The position numbers were made by a program, and so were the translations under genes. Positions 16,058 through 25,855 of a stretch of DNA of 64,000 nucleotides are shown in pieces. The notes below the pieces were generated by a model. That model saw nothing but the letters and a program-made list of their open reading frames with translations, had not been told where the DNA came from and did not search any database. The stretch is from Candidatus Poribacteria bacterium (GTDB lineage Bacteria; Poribacteria; WGA-4E; WGA-3G). Numbering within the stretch: the first letter of the stretch is position 1; each line of letters opens with the position of its first letter. The DNA is taken from NCBI GenBank assembly GCA_958295815.1, contig OY282374.1:4368682-4432681 (forward strand), read 5' to 3'.

Positions 16058-18502
16058 CTACAAAGCACGAATTTTCGACAGCTCTGTCTGTTTTTCGCAC
16101 AAAACAGCATAAGTTCCGTCTTTAGCAAGCAGTTCCTCATGCGTGCCGATTTCGTCAACCTTTCCGTCTTTTAGTACAACCAATCGGTTGGCATACTTGA
16201 GTGTGGAGAGTCGGTGTGCAATCGCAAAGACGGTACGACCTCGAACAAGCCGTTCCAACGCTTCCTGAATGTTCGACTCGGTTTCTGTATCCACAGATGA
16301 TGTCGCTTCGTCCAAGATAAGAATTCTCGGATTCTTCAGGATTGCGCGGGCGATAGAGATACGCTGCCGTTCACCACCGGACACGCGTGCCCCTCGTTCA
16401 CCGACCATTGTATCGTAGCCATCGGGGAATTTGACAATAAACTCATGCGCGTTCGCGGCTTTCGCTGCAGCAACAATCTCATGCCGAGTCGCACCCGGTT
16501 TCGAATAGCCAATATTTTCAGCTATCGTACCTTGGAATAGGAATGGGTCTTGAAGGACCACGCCTACTTGCTGCCTTAACGCTTTCAGTTTAATATCACG
16601 GGTGTCGTGTCCATCAATCTCTATTGTACCTTCACTCGGATCGTAGAAACGGGTAATTAGATTAATCACAGTGCTTTTTCCTGCACCACTATGCCCGACA
16701 AGCCCAATCATCTCACCTGCTTGCGCTCGGAAATTGACCCCGTTGAGGGCATTTTTTTCTGCGTCGTAAGAGAAATAGACGTTCTTGAATTCGACTTCAC
16801 CTTCAATGTTCTCAAGAGTGATTGCGTCCTCTTTATCGGCAACACTTGCGGGGGTGTCTATGATCTCAAACACGCGGTCGGCAGAAGTTGCGGCTCGGAT
16901 GAACCTTTCGTTCATCTGACAGAGTGTGTAGACCGGTCTGAAGAACCGTCCCATCAATCCGTGGAACATAACGAGATCACCGAGGCTTAACTCACCTGAG
17001 AAAATCTGAGAACCACCGACTAACCATATCAGAATCGTACCGGAGTAAATTATAAACTCCATAATCGGACGATAGAGTGTCCACAACTTTGCCGCGTTCA
17101 TTTCGCCGTGGAAGACCTGATATGTTTCTTCGCTGAATCGGTTCACCTCGTAGCGCTCGCGTGCGAAAGCTTTGACAACCCGGACCCCCGGAATCGTACT
17201 TGCCAATATAGTGCTAATATTGGCATACCGTTTCCATAGCATAGAAAACACTTTACCCATCTTTTTCCCAAAGAAGATAGTGAAAAAGATGAGACAAGGC
17301 ACAGGAATCAGCGTCCACGAAGCCAGCTTCCAATTTGTGCCAAACATAAAGACACAAATATAGACAAGCGTCAAAGAATCACCGATAAGGTCTTGTAATC
17401 CGTTCGCTATGAAATCCCGGAGCCTCGCGACATCGCTTGTGATTCTCGACATCAGGTTACCGGTATCGCGCTGATTGTAAAAATCCAAGGAGAGCGAGTT
17501 AAGATGTTCGTACGTCTCGTTTCGAAGCCGGCGTGTGATATTTTGACCTACCCACGCCATCATATAGCCACGTACAGCAGAAGCACCCATAGTGAAAAGG
17601 TGGAAACCCGCCATTAAAAAGACAATGGTGAGAAGGTGTCCCCAACTTCCAGCAACTGGAAGCGTTAACCAGCCTGAGACGCCGTCAACTATCCCACTAA
17701 GGTATCCCCATGTTGGATCTGGAATTGGCTCACCCGTTGCAGTCAACGTAGCTCCGGTTACACTCCTCTCTGCTGGAACAAGGATATTATCAACCATCTC
17801 CCTGCCCAGAACGGTTGGAAAGAGCGAAACGAGCCGGATTACCATCATCAATAACAGTGCTGGAACTGCAATATGCGCGAAAGGAAATGAATATCTAATA
17901 AGCCGGAAGATGAGTTTGCTTTTTTCAACACAATTGACACAAACTCCTGACCAGCGTGGTAGTGGTTGTCCGCATTTTTCGCACTTATTTTTATTTTTTC
18001 CCAGCCCTTGCGGCCGGTGCTGCTTCTCTTGTTCCGCGTCTGGATTCGCGTCTTGGATTAACGTCTCCAACTCAGGAGTTGCCAATTCAAACTTTGGTGA
18101 GTAGCGTCGTGAGTAACGTGCCACTTCAATCGCTTTATCGGATGTTCTTACCTTCAAGATGTTGTTACCGTACATCTCAACAATTTCAACAGCTGAAACC
18201 GATGTAAGCGAAATATCCTGGAGTTGATGTTCTGGCGTACCGTTCTGATTAAAGGCGATGAGCCGTTTATCAGTAGCAATCAGCCAATCCTTGCCGTAAT
18301 TTCCATCGAATTTGAGATCGGTTGAAATGGCGACTTTAATCTCTTCGCCATCCGCAAGCAATGCATCTACCCGTTGTTCCAGTTCCTCGGGTACTTCTTC
18401 CATTGTGGTTAGCTCGTCGTCACCCAATTGTTCAAAGGCGGAATTTCCATTAGAAGACCTTTTCCGCATAAAATCCCGCCGCACATTGGATGACTTCGGC
18501 AT
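16058..18502 (-). CDS. ABC exporter with N-terminal PH-like domain and zinc ribbon
   Basis: An 814-residue half-transporter. ATG 18502 is favoured because GAGGG precedes it; ATG 18514 is possible. A soluble N-terminal region of about 170 residues includes WLIATDKRLIAF (73-84), a bacterial PH-like strand pattern. C174, C177, C188 and C191 form a zinc ribbon (CEKCGQP and CVNC). Six membrane helices span ~200-540, with a large outward-facing loop after helix 1. The nucleotide-binding domain has Walker A GHSGAGKST, signature VSGGERQRIS, Walker B ILILDEATSSVD and an H-loop (IAHRLST). It should work as a homodimer. Exporters of this layout usually sit beside DUF1854, as here. The transported substrate is unknown. 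Confidence 0.9.
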   Translation of the reverse strand: MPKSSNVRRDFMRKRSSNGNSAFEQLGDDELTTMEEVPEELEQRVDALLADGEEIKVAISTDLKFDGNYGKDWLIATDKRLIAFNQNGTPEHQLQDISLTSVSAVEIVEMYGNNILKVRTSDKAIEVARYSRRYSPKFELATPELETLIQDANPDAEQEKQHRPQGLGKNKNKCEKCGQPLPRWSGVCVNCVEKSKLIFRLIRYSFPFAHIAVPALLLMMVIRLVSLFPTVLGREMVDNILVPAERSVTGATLTATGEPIPDPTWGYLSGIVDGVSGWLTLPVAGSWGHLLTIVFLMAGFHLFTMGASAVRGYMMAWVGQNITRRLRNETYEHLNSLSLDFYNQRDTGNLMSRITSDVARLRDFIANGLQDLIGDSLTLVYICVFMFGTNWKLASWTLIPVPCLIFFTIFFGKKMGKVFSMLWKRYANISTILASTIPGVRVVKAFARERYEVNRFSEETYQVFHGEMNAAKLWTLYRPIMEFIIYSGTILIWLVGGSQIFSGELSLGDLVMFHGLMGRFFRPVYTLCQMNERFIRAATSADRVFEIIDTPASVADKEDAITLENIEGEVEFKNVYFSYDAEKNALNGVNFRAQAGEMIGLVGHSGAGKSTVINLITRFYDPSEGTIEIDGHDTRDIKLKALRQQVGVVLQDPFLFQGTIAENIGYSKPGATRHEIVAAAKAANAHEFIVKFPDGYDTMVGERGARVSGGERQRISIARAILKNPRILILDEATSSVDTETESNIQEALERLVRGRTVFAIAHRLSTLKYANRLVVLKDGKVDEIGTHEELLAKDGTYAVLCEKQTELSKIRAL

Positions 18503-18684
18503 TATCCCTCGCATAAATTAAAAACCCCCACAGATTAAAGGCGTGGTTTAGTAGCCTATGTAAAACACTTAGGATACTTATTTAACGAAGGTTTTCGGAA
18601 AAAGTTGAATTAAAAATGCAAAAAAACGCCTGTAACGCCAAAATTAGTGGCTTAAACCACCTAAAACACTATTTTTTCGTCAAT

Positions 18685-19101
18685 TTACGGGTTTGGCGGC
18701 GAGGTACAGATAAGTACTTCCATGGATTCATCCCCTGTGTTTTCAATCCCGTGTTCACACCACGGTGGCAGATGGATGAACGTACCTGCTTCAACGGGGA
18801 CTTTTTCATCGGCGAGTGTCATTACGCCTTTTCCTTTTAGAATGACATAGCACTCCTCGGTATGGTGGCTCCCCGGTTCAAGAACGACGTGCGGTGGCAC
18901 AAAAAACATAACTAAACCCAAATTTTGAGCAGGGGCACTTGGGTTCGCGGGATGCACAACACGGACACCGATGCCATCGCAACCTGAATACTTTACAGGG
19001 ACACCGTCTTGTACCGTGACAACATTCGCTTGGACCTGATGGGCGGGTTTCGGAATAGGAGGTTCCCCTTGATACCCTTTAAACATAGTGATCTTTGCCA
19101 T
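18685..19101 (-). CDS. Cupin-domain protein
   Basis: A 138-residue single-domain cupin. ATG 19101 follows AAAGGAGAG; the frame stays open to 19146 but without a matching ribosome site. The metal-binding motif 1 is PGSHHTEECYVILKG (H79, H80, E83 region) and motif 2 is LPPWCEHGIEN (H117). Such small cupins act as isomerases, dioxygenases or sugar-binding proteins, and the specific role cannot be read here. The gene is the last of a probable minus-strand operon, antiporter-SDR-cupin, with 69 bases between it and the SDR gene containing an imperfect hairpin. Confidence 0.8.
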   Translation of the reverse strand: MAKITMFKGYQGEPPIPKPAHQVQANVVTVQDGVPVKYSGCDGIGVRVVHPANPSAPAQNLGLVMFFVPPHVVLEPGSHHTEECYVILKGKGVMTLADEKVPVEAGTFIHLPPWCEHGIENTGDESMEVLICTSPPNP

Positions 19102-19170
19102 TTTCTCTCCTTTATATTTTTCATCTTTATAATAGCCACCACACACGGTGTGCTATTATAAGGCGGCAAT

Positions 19171-19989
19171 TTACCAATCTCGTGTGTAACCGGCGGTCCA
19201 GCCGCCGTCTACCGTAAGGATACTACCGTTAATATAACTCGCATCTGGTGAAACAAGAAAAAGCACAGCTGCTGCGATTTCTGTGGTTTTTCCCGGTCTT
19301 CCAAGCGGAATATGCGATAGCAGGCTCGCGGCGTTTTCTGTGTACGCGCCGTCATCTCCGTAAAAGAGAGCCTCCGTACCGCGTGTCAGCGTCGAACCGG
19401 GGGCAATGGCATTAACCAGAATCCCTTCTGGTCCAAGTTCTAACGCCATAGAACGCGTAAGATTAGCGACCCCTGCCTTCGCCGCAACGTAAGCACTTTG
19501 CAAGCGTAAAGGAACCAACCCAGCAATAGAACTAATGTTAACGATTCTACCAGTGGCATCCTCGGAGCCATGCTTGCTACAAAAATCAAGAATGTGTGGG
19601 ATCACAGCCCGACTTGTCGTAAAAACACCAGTAAGGTCTATCTCCAGAATGCGCTGCCAATCCTCAAGAGCGTACTGATGAATTGGGACCCTATCGCTCC
19701 GCGTGTTAATTCCAGCATTGTTCACCAAGATCTCAATTTTACCAAAATGTGCTGCAATCTGATCTGCAGCAGATACCATGTCCGCTGCGTTGGATACATT
19801 GCCTTCTACGAATAGACATGTTCCGCCACTCTGTTGAATTTCCTCAGCGGCACGCTTACCTGCCTCTTTATCAATATCGACAATTGCCACTTGTGCGCCG
19901 TTGTCAATCAGCGCGTCCACGATAGCACGACCGATGCCTTGTGCACCCCCTGTAACAATCGCGACCTTTCCTTCAAGTGCAACCTTCAT
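19171..19989 (-). CDS. Short-chain dehydrogenase/reductase (SDR)
   Basis: A 272-residue classical SDR. TGGAQGIG near residue 14-21 is the nucleotide-binding motif, NNAG (LVNNAGINTRSD) follows, and the catalytic Ser-Tyr-Lys set is seen in NISSIAG and SAYVAAKAG. DIDKEAG after strand 2 suggests NAD(H) preference. ATG 19989 follows GAAGGAGGA. The closest general resemblance is to 3-oxoacyl-ACP reductase/glucose 1-dehydrogenase-like SDRs, which names the fold rather than the substrate. It lies between an antiporter gene (55 bases upstream) and a cupin gene, so it probably oxidises a small metabolite handled by the same operon. Confidence 0.88.
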   Translation of the reverse strand: MKVALEGKVAIVTGGAQGIGRAIVDALIDNGAQVAIVDIDKEAGKRAAEEIQQSGGTCLFVEGNVSNAADMVSAADQIAAHFGKIEILVNNAGINTRSDRVPIHQYALEDWQRILEIDLTGVFTTSRAVIPHILDFCSKHGSEDATGRIVNISSIAGLVPLRLQSAYVAAKAGVANLTRSMALELGPEGILVNAIAPGSTLTRGTEALFYGDDGAYTENAASLLSHIPLGRPGKTTEIAAAVLFLVSPDASYINGSILTVDGGWTAGYTRDW

Positions 19990-20044
19990 AGCATTCCTCC
20001 TTCATCCCTGCCAAGAATTGACCTTTTTCATCTCGGCATCTTGG

Positions 20045-21727
20045 CTAAACGCTGTGTGATTCTTGAAACCTGCGGTAGCCAGCAACTCCAAAAAATAGCA
20101 AGATAATTACGCCTGTCCCACCTGCAATCCCAATTACTGAAGCGGCACCGAGAGCAGCGGGAAGATAACCACAAAACAGAGCGATACTTGCCACAGTAAG
20201 ACTATAGGGCAATTGTGTTCTTACGTGGTGCAAAGGGTCACAACTACTGGCGATAGAACTGAGAATCGTTGTATCTGAAAGCGGTGAGCAGTGGTCTCCA
20301 AATATCGCTCCATCCAATACTGCACCGAGGCAAATGATTGTAGTGAGTCCGTAACTCCCATTGTCAAGTGAAAACGCCACTGGAATGGCAGTTGGGATTA
20401 AGATCGCCATCGTGCCCCAACTCGTGCCGGTTGCAAAAGAGGTCACAGATGCGCATATAAAGACGAAAATCGGAAACCAAAGCGGTGAGACGACATCACT
20501 GAGCATCGTAGCAAGAAATTGACCTGTCATTAATCTATCACAACTCGCCTTTAACCCCCATGCCAACAACAGAATGCTCAACGGTGTCAGGCTTCCCTTT
20601 ACACCGCTCCAGATGACCGGGACGATCTCTGAAAATCGTAGTTTTGAGAGCCAGCGGGCACAGACGACTGCGATAATAAACGCGCTCGCGGCTGCGCAAG
20701 CAAGAATCTTGACATTATCTGCCTCTGAAAGGGCGTCTCGCCAAGCAGTTAGAGAGAGGATAGATCCCGTGCCTTTGCCATCTACCCAGAAACCACCCAG
20801 AAGGAGTCCAAAAAGCACCAAGAGTGGCAAAACCGCCGATAAGGGTTGTACAACGGCGTTTGGTAAACTGGTAAAGGACGCGGCGTGTCCAAGAGCCTGG
20901 GCATCCGGGGCAGCAGTGTTTCCTGTCTCTCGCGCACGCGTCTCTGCTTTGTGCATCGCCCCATAATCTCTACCACTGAGTGCATTGACGATAACAAAAA
21001 TAATAGTCAGAATACAGTAAAACCGAAATCCGAGTGCATCAAAGAACATCGAATACCCATCACGGTCAAGTCCAATCGTCTCCGCGACATCGTTAAAGAG
21101 ACCGACTTCATATCCGATCCAGGTGCTAACAAATGCAAGACCGGCAATCGGTGCGCTTGTGGAATCCACGAGAAACGCCAACTTTTCACGACTGACGCGA
21201 TGATGATCTGTTAAAGGACGCATCGTAGGTCCGACCAGCATTGCATTGGAATAATCTCCAATAAAGATGAGGATTCCCATCAAGCCTGTGATAAATTGCG
21301 AGGAACGCGGTCCCTTAGCAAACCGAGAGAGCCAAACAACAACACCGCTGATACCACCGGAGGCTACAACAACAGAGATCGTCGCCATGATAAGACAAAC
21401 AAACAAAATCACCCAAAAATTGAAGAGGTCCACTCCATCGTTTCCGATACTCACAGCCCGGACGAACCAGATGACTTCTGTCAAAAAGCCGCTTGGTGTG
21501 GCGTGTTGTTGATACCATGATAGCACGAGTCCAACACCTACTGCTATACAAAGACTCGGAAACAATCGGGTTGTCAGAATAGCTAACGTGACAGCAAGGA
21601 GCGGTGGGATTACACTGTACCACACAAGGGTTTCCGCGCCGTCAACTTGCTCTGCACGCCACAGAAAAATAAAGCAGATCCCGAGAAAGATTAAAAAACC
21701 GATCGGAAATTTTAATTTAGAATTCAT
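20045..21727 (-). CDS. Na+/H+ antiporter NhaC family protein
   Basis: A 560-residue inner-membrane transporter with about 12 hydrophobic segments. The family's ion-site region FGDHCSPLSDTTILSSIAS is clear near the C-terminus, with SFATGTSWGTMAIL just before it and SNAMLVGPTMRPL earlier; both are typical of PF03553 antiporters (Na+/H+ or organic-acid exchange). ATG 21727 is taken as start; a GTG 18 bases upstream is possible and the ribosome site is weak for both. It is the first gene of a unit with the SDR and cupin, which hints at exchange of an organic acid such as malate or lactate rather than pure sodium export, but that is speculation. Confidence 0.85.
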   Translation of the reverse strand: MNSKLKFPIGFLIFLGICFIFLWRAEQVDGAETLVWYSVIPPLLAVTLAILTTRLFPSLCIAVGVGLVLSWYQQHATPSGFLTEVIWFVRAVSIGNDGVDLFNFWVILFVCLIMATISVVVASGGISGVVVWLSRFAKGPRSSQFITGLMGILIFIGDYSNAMLVGPTMRPLTDHHRVSREKLAFLVDSTSAPIAGLAFVSTWIGYEVGLFNDVAETIGLDRDGYSMFFDALGFRFYCILTIIFVIVNALSGRDYGAMHKAETRARETGNTAAPDAQALGHAASFTSLPNAVVQPLSAVLPLLVLFGLLLGGFWVDGKGTGSILSLTAWRDALSEADNVKILACAAASAFIIAVVCARWLSKLRFSEIVPVIWSGVKGSLTPLSILLLAWGLKASCDRLMTGQFLATMLSDVVSPLWFPIFVFICASVTSFATGTSWGTMAILIPTAIPVAFSLDNGSYGLTTIICLGAVLDGAIFGDHCSPLSDTTILSSIASSCDPLHHVRTQLPYSLTVASIALFCGYLPAALGAASVIGIAGGTGVIILLFFGVAGYRRFQESHSV

Positions 21728-21787
21728 CAGTCTATTACAGTACACCCTCTTTCGGCGATCAGAATTTATAGATTGTAGTCCGTGTGT

Positions 21788-21816
21788 ATAATAGCAGTTT
21801 CCTGTGCAACGTGCAA
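21788..21816 (-). promoter_or_regulatory. Candidate promoter for the antiporter-SDR-cupin operon
   Basis: On the minus strand, TTGCAC (21816-21811), 17-base spacer, TATTAT (21793-21788). It lies ~60 bases before the antiporter start and is divergent from the ribokinase promoter 22 bases away. Confidence 0.55.
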
Positions 21817-21837
21817 GCCAAAACTACTACAAAATCC

Positions 21838-21867
21838 TTGACATTGGCATCGTACGTCAACTATAAT
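21838..21867 (+). promoter_or_regulatory. Sigma-70-type promoter of the ribokinase gene
   Basis: A perfect TTGACA (21838-21843), 18-base spacer and perfect TATAAT (21862-21867), 33 bases before the GTG at 21901. Confidence 0.75.
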
Positions 21868-21900
21868 TGTCCAAAATCGTTAAAAGGATAGGGACGAGTC

Positions 21901-22860
21901 GTGAAGAACAGCAGAACACCGAAAGTTGCCGTCGTTGGCAGTCTAAACATTGACTTAGTGTGCCACGCAATGCGGCGACCAGACAAAGGGGAAACAATCA
22001 TCGGCAATGCCTTTGATATTTTCACAGGTGGAAAAGGATTCAATCAGGCAACTGCCGCAGCACGATTGGGTGCCGAAGTCACGCTTGTCGGAAGTGTCGG
22101 GGCAGATCCATTCGGAGAGATGCTGCTCACTGCGACAGAAAACGAACATATTGATAGTAGGTTTGTCAGAAAACGTACGGACACCGGAACCGGCGTCGCA
22201 ACCATCGTCATTGAACCGGACGGTGATAATAGCATCATCGTGGTACCGCGCGCAAATATGGCATTAACGGCATCAGATATAGATGCTGCCGCAGACGCTA
22301 TTGCAGACGCGGATGTGCTCCTCTTACAATTAGAGACCCCGGTTGAAACATCTGAACACGCCGCAGCAATTGCCAAAGGCAGTAGAAAAAATGGCGGGAC
22401 AACTGTGATACTAAATCCCGCACCTGCGCAGCCACTCCCAGATAGTTTGCTGGCACACGTTGATATCCTTACGCCGAATCAATCCGAAACCGAGTTACTA
22501 TCAGGAATGCAGATAAATAATGAAGAAGGAGCACACAACGCAGCAGAAGCGTTACGCGCCCGCATGGTAGATGCCGCAACATCTGTTGTCGTACTAACTC
22601 TTGGAGAGCAAGGCGCGTTGATATTGACAGCTACAGCATCTGAACGTATCCACGCATTCCCCGTTGAGGCTGTAGATACGACGGGAGCAGGGGACGCCTT
22701 TTGTGGTGCCCTCGCAACCGCATTGGCAAATGGAGAAACGTTATTTTCAGCGATTGCATTCGCAAATGCCGCAGGCGCAGCAGCAGTAACCGTAGTTGGC
22801 GCGACACCTTCCATGCCGACACGAGCAAAAGTAGATCTTTTAAGGTCCCAATCTCATTAA
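21901..22860 (+). CDS. rbsK: Ribokinase (PfkB family)
   Basis: A 319-residue cytosolic sugar kinase that phosphorylates D-ribose at O5. The GTG start at 21901 follows GGATAGGGA. Diagnostic features are GSLNIDLV near the N-terminus, the sugar-binding TGGKGFNQATAAARLG, the PfkB signature with catalytic Asp in DTTGAGDAFCGAL, and VGSVGADPFG. The length and the GGKGxNQA segment fit ribokinase better than fructokinase or adenosine kinase. No ribose transporter or D-ribose pyranase is nearby. A near-consensus promoter precedes it, and the TPR gene begins 42 bases downstream, so they may share a transcript. Confidence 0.85.
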   Translation: MKNSRTPKVAVVGSLNIDLVCHAMRRPDKGETIIGNAFDIFTGGKGFNQATAAARLGAEVTLVGSVGADPFGEMLLTATENEHIDSRFVRKRTDTGTGVATIVIEPDGDNSIIVVPRANMALTASDIDAAADAIADADVLLLQLETPVETSEHAAAIAKGSRKNGGTTVILNPAPAQPLPDSLLAHVDILTPNQSETELLSGMQINNEEGAHNAAEALRARMVDAATSVVVLTLGEQGALILTATASERIHAFPVEAVDTTGAGDAFCGALATALANGETLFSAIAFANAAGAAAVTVVGATPSMPTRAKVDLLRSQSH

Positions 22861-22902
22861 AAACCCAACTGTTAAAAGCATAGGAACTGAGGAAAATATA
22901 CA

Positions 22903-25851
22903 ATGAAAAGAATAGGAATAACGACCACCATATTTATAACTTTAATTATATGCTTATGGTGCAACACTATTGTAATGCCAGTGTTCGCAGCGGAAAAATG
23001 GGAATCGAACATGAGAAAAGACTTCGCAAAGGTGTTGCGCGAAAAGAAGCGTCCTGCAGAAAAACACCGAGACTTTATCCGTAAATGGCAAGAGGAAGGA
23101 CGACTTTCTGCGCTCTTAACCCTGTACGAGGTAGAAAAGGAAAATCTCAAGCCGTCTTCTGCGAGAATCGATGCAGCGTTTTATTACGGTTTGGGCTATA
23201 CGCATGCGCTGCATGCCACAGAAACTGGTGAAACACTTGATTCTGCGATTACCTACTTACAACACGCGCTTGAGATCTCACCCGATCTGTTTTGGGCGCA
23301 TTTCAACCTTGGCGGTATCTATCAGCAGCAGGACGAAAACGAGTCAGCCCTTGCCGAATTTGAAACATGTGTCCGTTTAAACCCAAATTACTATCCAGTT
23401 TACTATCGCATGGGTGAGATTCACCTAAAACAGCAGAATTACGCCGAGGCACTCCACGCCTTTGAAAAGACGCGAACGTTAAATCGGAAGTGGGAGTACC
23501 CACAATATGGAATCGGCTTAGTCTATCTTGCACAAGACGAGATAGATCGTGCACGAGAAACGTTTGAGAATCTTACACAACGGAAGAAAAAGTTCGCACC
23601 CGCCTACTTCAAATTAGGACAAGTACTCGCCACTGAAGGCTTTTTTGACGACGCCTTGGAAGAATACGCTAAGGGAGCACAATATGAACCGTATTCAGCA
23701 GAAGCAATTTATGAACTGGCGATTATCTTCGACGAAAAAGATAATACCTATGGTGCCATTAAACTGTATCAGCGTACCCTTGAAATTGAACCGAATCATG
23801 CGCAGGCACATCTGTCCCTTGGAGATAGTCTCTACGCTAAAGACGACACCGAAACTGCATTACAACACTACCAAAAAGCACTGGCTTTGATGCCGCATAT
23901 CAAGGACACTTTCTATGAACCGCTTGAACCTTACTTCGCTGGACTGATGACAGCCAACGAAGCGATGCCTATTTTGGAGAAAGCGATGCTGGTCCTGCCT
24001 GATGACCCGCGCTCCTACTTTTATGCAGGCAACCTTGAAGCCGATGCAGGCAACCCCGAAAAAGCCATTGAGCATTACGAAAAGACTATTCAAATTATTG
24101 AAGCGGACGCGAGTTACCTGGAAATGGAACTCCCCTTGGGAAATTTCAATGAGGTCTACCTCCAACTCGGTGAACTCCACCATCAACAAGGTGATATAGA
24201 AACAGCGGTCGTCTACTTCAAACGTGCTTTAGTATTAGATCCAACATTATCGGATAGATTCATCGTACAGGGACAACGCGCTTTCGATGAAGGGAACTAT
24301 CAAGCTGCGATTGAACCTTTAAATACACACCTGCTGCTATTTCCAGAGGATGTTGTGGCTGCCTATCTGTTAGGACAAAGCCATGAGGCAACTGGTGATA
24401 CAGACGCCGCACTCGTTCTTTACGAACGTACTTTGTCATTAGATTCACAGCGACCCGATGTACTCTTCAAGATGGTTCACATCTATCGAGGACGCGAGAC
24501 ACATCAACAAGCAGTTGATACTTTACAGAAAATTATTGAGATCGCACCTGACACCATTGAAGCACATTACCTACAGGCACTGTCTTACCTTGCGTTATCA
24601 GAGTCCGATGCTGCCTTATCTGCATTTCTTGCGACTGTCCGACTGAACCCAGATGATGTTGCAGCACATTATCACGCCGCAATCCTATTCGAGCAAAAAG
24701 ACGAAATAGATGAAGCTATCGAGCATTATGAAAAAACGATTGCCCTTGATACAACTTTACTCCAAGATGATATAGGACGCAAGTTGCAAAGCCCTCTGCC
24801 AAACATCGAAGCAACGGAAGCAGAACCGTTTTTTCGACTTGGAGGGATCTATCGCGCACGCAACGACGAAGATAACATAATTCGCGTCTATCAACCGGCG
24901 TTGGAGATTGAACCGGCACATCCGGAACTACATCACCTCCTTGCGGTTCTCTTTGAGAAACGGGACGAACGCGAGGATGCCATTCGCTATTACGGATTGG
25001 CGAATCAGTACGACCCGGAAAACTTCGAGTGGCACTACAGTTATGCCCGTCTGCTCGATCAGCACGCTGAAACGCTTGGAGATGATTATCATAAACATGC
25101 AGAGATGGCTGTCAAGGAATATACCACCACCATCGCTCTGAATTCGAATTATGTGGATGCCTACTTCTATCGCGGGCTGCTCACACTTCGCTACAAGCAA
25201 ATCGGCAAAACGCTTTATCGCTACAGCCAGATTTTAGAAGATTTCAAACAGGTCGCAGAACTGCAGCCGAGAAACCGCGAGGCAAACTACCACTTGGGTA
25301 CCATTTACCTCGAAATCGACCGGCACCAGCTTGCAAAAAATGTTTTCGAAAACATGCGCTCTTATGCACCAGAATATAGAGGGATCCACCTGCATTTAGG
25401 GGATATCGCGGAATGGGAGCAGGCATGGAAAGAGGCGATTCAGCACTATGAAGCAGAAGCCAAACTGATTGAAGAACCCGCGACAGAAGACGACGACATC
25501 GCCATAAAGACGTATCAACGTCTCGGCAATCTTTACTATGCGCACGCCTTAGACTACAATAAGGCAAAAGACATATTAGAGAAGGCACTCGCTTTAGACG
25601 ATACACATGTAACAACGCTGCTCAACTACGCGAATAATCTATTCAGCATGGATTTACTCGGTGCAGCGACGGAACAGTTTGAACGCGTGATACAACTGGA
25701 ACCACGCAACTTAACAGCGAACTATAATCTGGCATTGATGTATGAATATAGGGAAAAGCGTGAGCAGGCGAGAACACAATGGCAACGTTTCCTTGATCTG
25801 AATCCACCGGAACAGTGGAAGATTGAGGCAGAAAAACACTTAAGTCAGTAG
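22903..25851 (+). CDS. Large exported tetratricopeptide-repeat protein
   Basis: A 982-residue protein made almost entirely of TPR units after a signal peptide (IFITLIICLWCNTIVMPVFAA). More than a dozen 34-residue helical pairs can be counted by the recurring pattern A-x-x-x-Y-x-x-A-L-x-x-x-P (for example ALQHYQKALALMP, AIEHYEKTIAL, AAIEPLNTHLLLFP). It carries no enzymatic domain, so it is probably a periplasmic or outer-membrane-associated scaffold for protein complexes. ATG 22903 follows GAGGAAAATATACA. The biotin ligase gene begins 4 bases after the stop, which suggests co-transcription though not a shared function. Confidence 0.85.
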   Translation: MKRIGITTTIFITLIICLWCNTIVMPVFAAEKWESNMRKDFAKVLREKKRPAEKHRDFIRKWQEEGRLSALLTLYEVEKENLKPSSARIDAAFYYGLGYTHALHATETGETLDSAITYLQHALEISPDLFWAHFNLGGIYQQQDENESALAEFETCVRLNPNYYPVYYRMGEIHLKQQNYAEALHAFEKTRTLNRKWEYPQYGIGLVYLAQDEIDRARETFENLTQRKKKFAPAYFKLGQVLATEGFFDDALEEYAKGAQYEPYSAEAIYELAIIFDEKDNTYGAIKLYQRTLEIEPNHAQAHLSLGDSLYAKDDTETALQHYQKALALMPHIKDTFYEPLEPYFAGLMTANEAMPILEKAMLVLPDDPRSYFYAGNLEADAGNPEKAIEHYEKTIQIIEADASYLEMELPLGNFNEVYLQLGELHHQQGDIETAVVYFKRALVLDPTLSDRFIVQGQRAFDEGNYQAAIEPLNTHLLLFPEDVVAAYLLGQSHEATGDTDAALVLYERTLSLDSQRPDVLFKMVHIYRGRETHQQAVDTLQKIIEIAPDTIEAHYLQALSYLALSESDAALSAFLATVRLNPDDVAAHYHAAILFEQKDEIDEAIEHYEKTIALDTTLLQDDIGRKLQSPLPNIEATEAEPFFRLGGIYRARNDEDNIIRVYQPALEIEPAHPELHHLLAVLFEKRDEREDAIRYYGLANQYDPENFEWHYSYARLLDQHAETLGDDYHKHAEMAVKEYTTTIALNSNYVDAYFYRGLLTLRYKQIGKTLYRYSQILEDFKQVAELQPRNREANYHLGTIYLEIDRHQLAKNVFENMRSYAPEYRGIHLHLGDIAEWEQAWKEAIQHYEAEAKLIEEPATEDDDIAIKTYQRLGNLYYAHALDYNKAKDILEKALALDDTHVTTLLNYANNLFSMDLLGAATEQFERVIQLEPRNLTANYNLALMYEYREKREQARTQWQRFLDLNPPEQWKIEAEKHLSQ

Positions 25852-25855
25852 CGTC

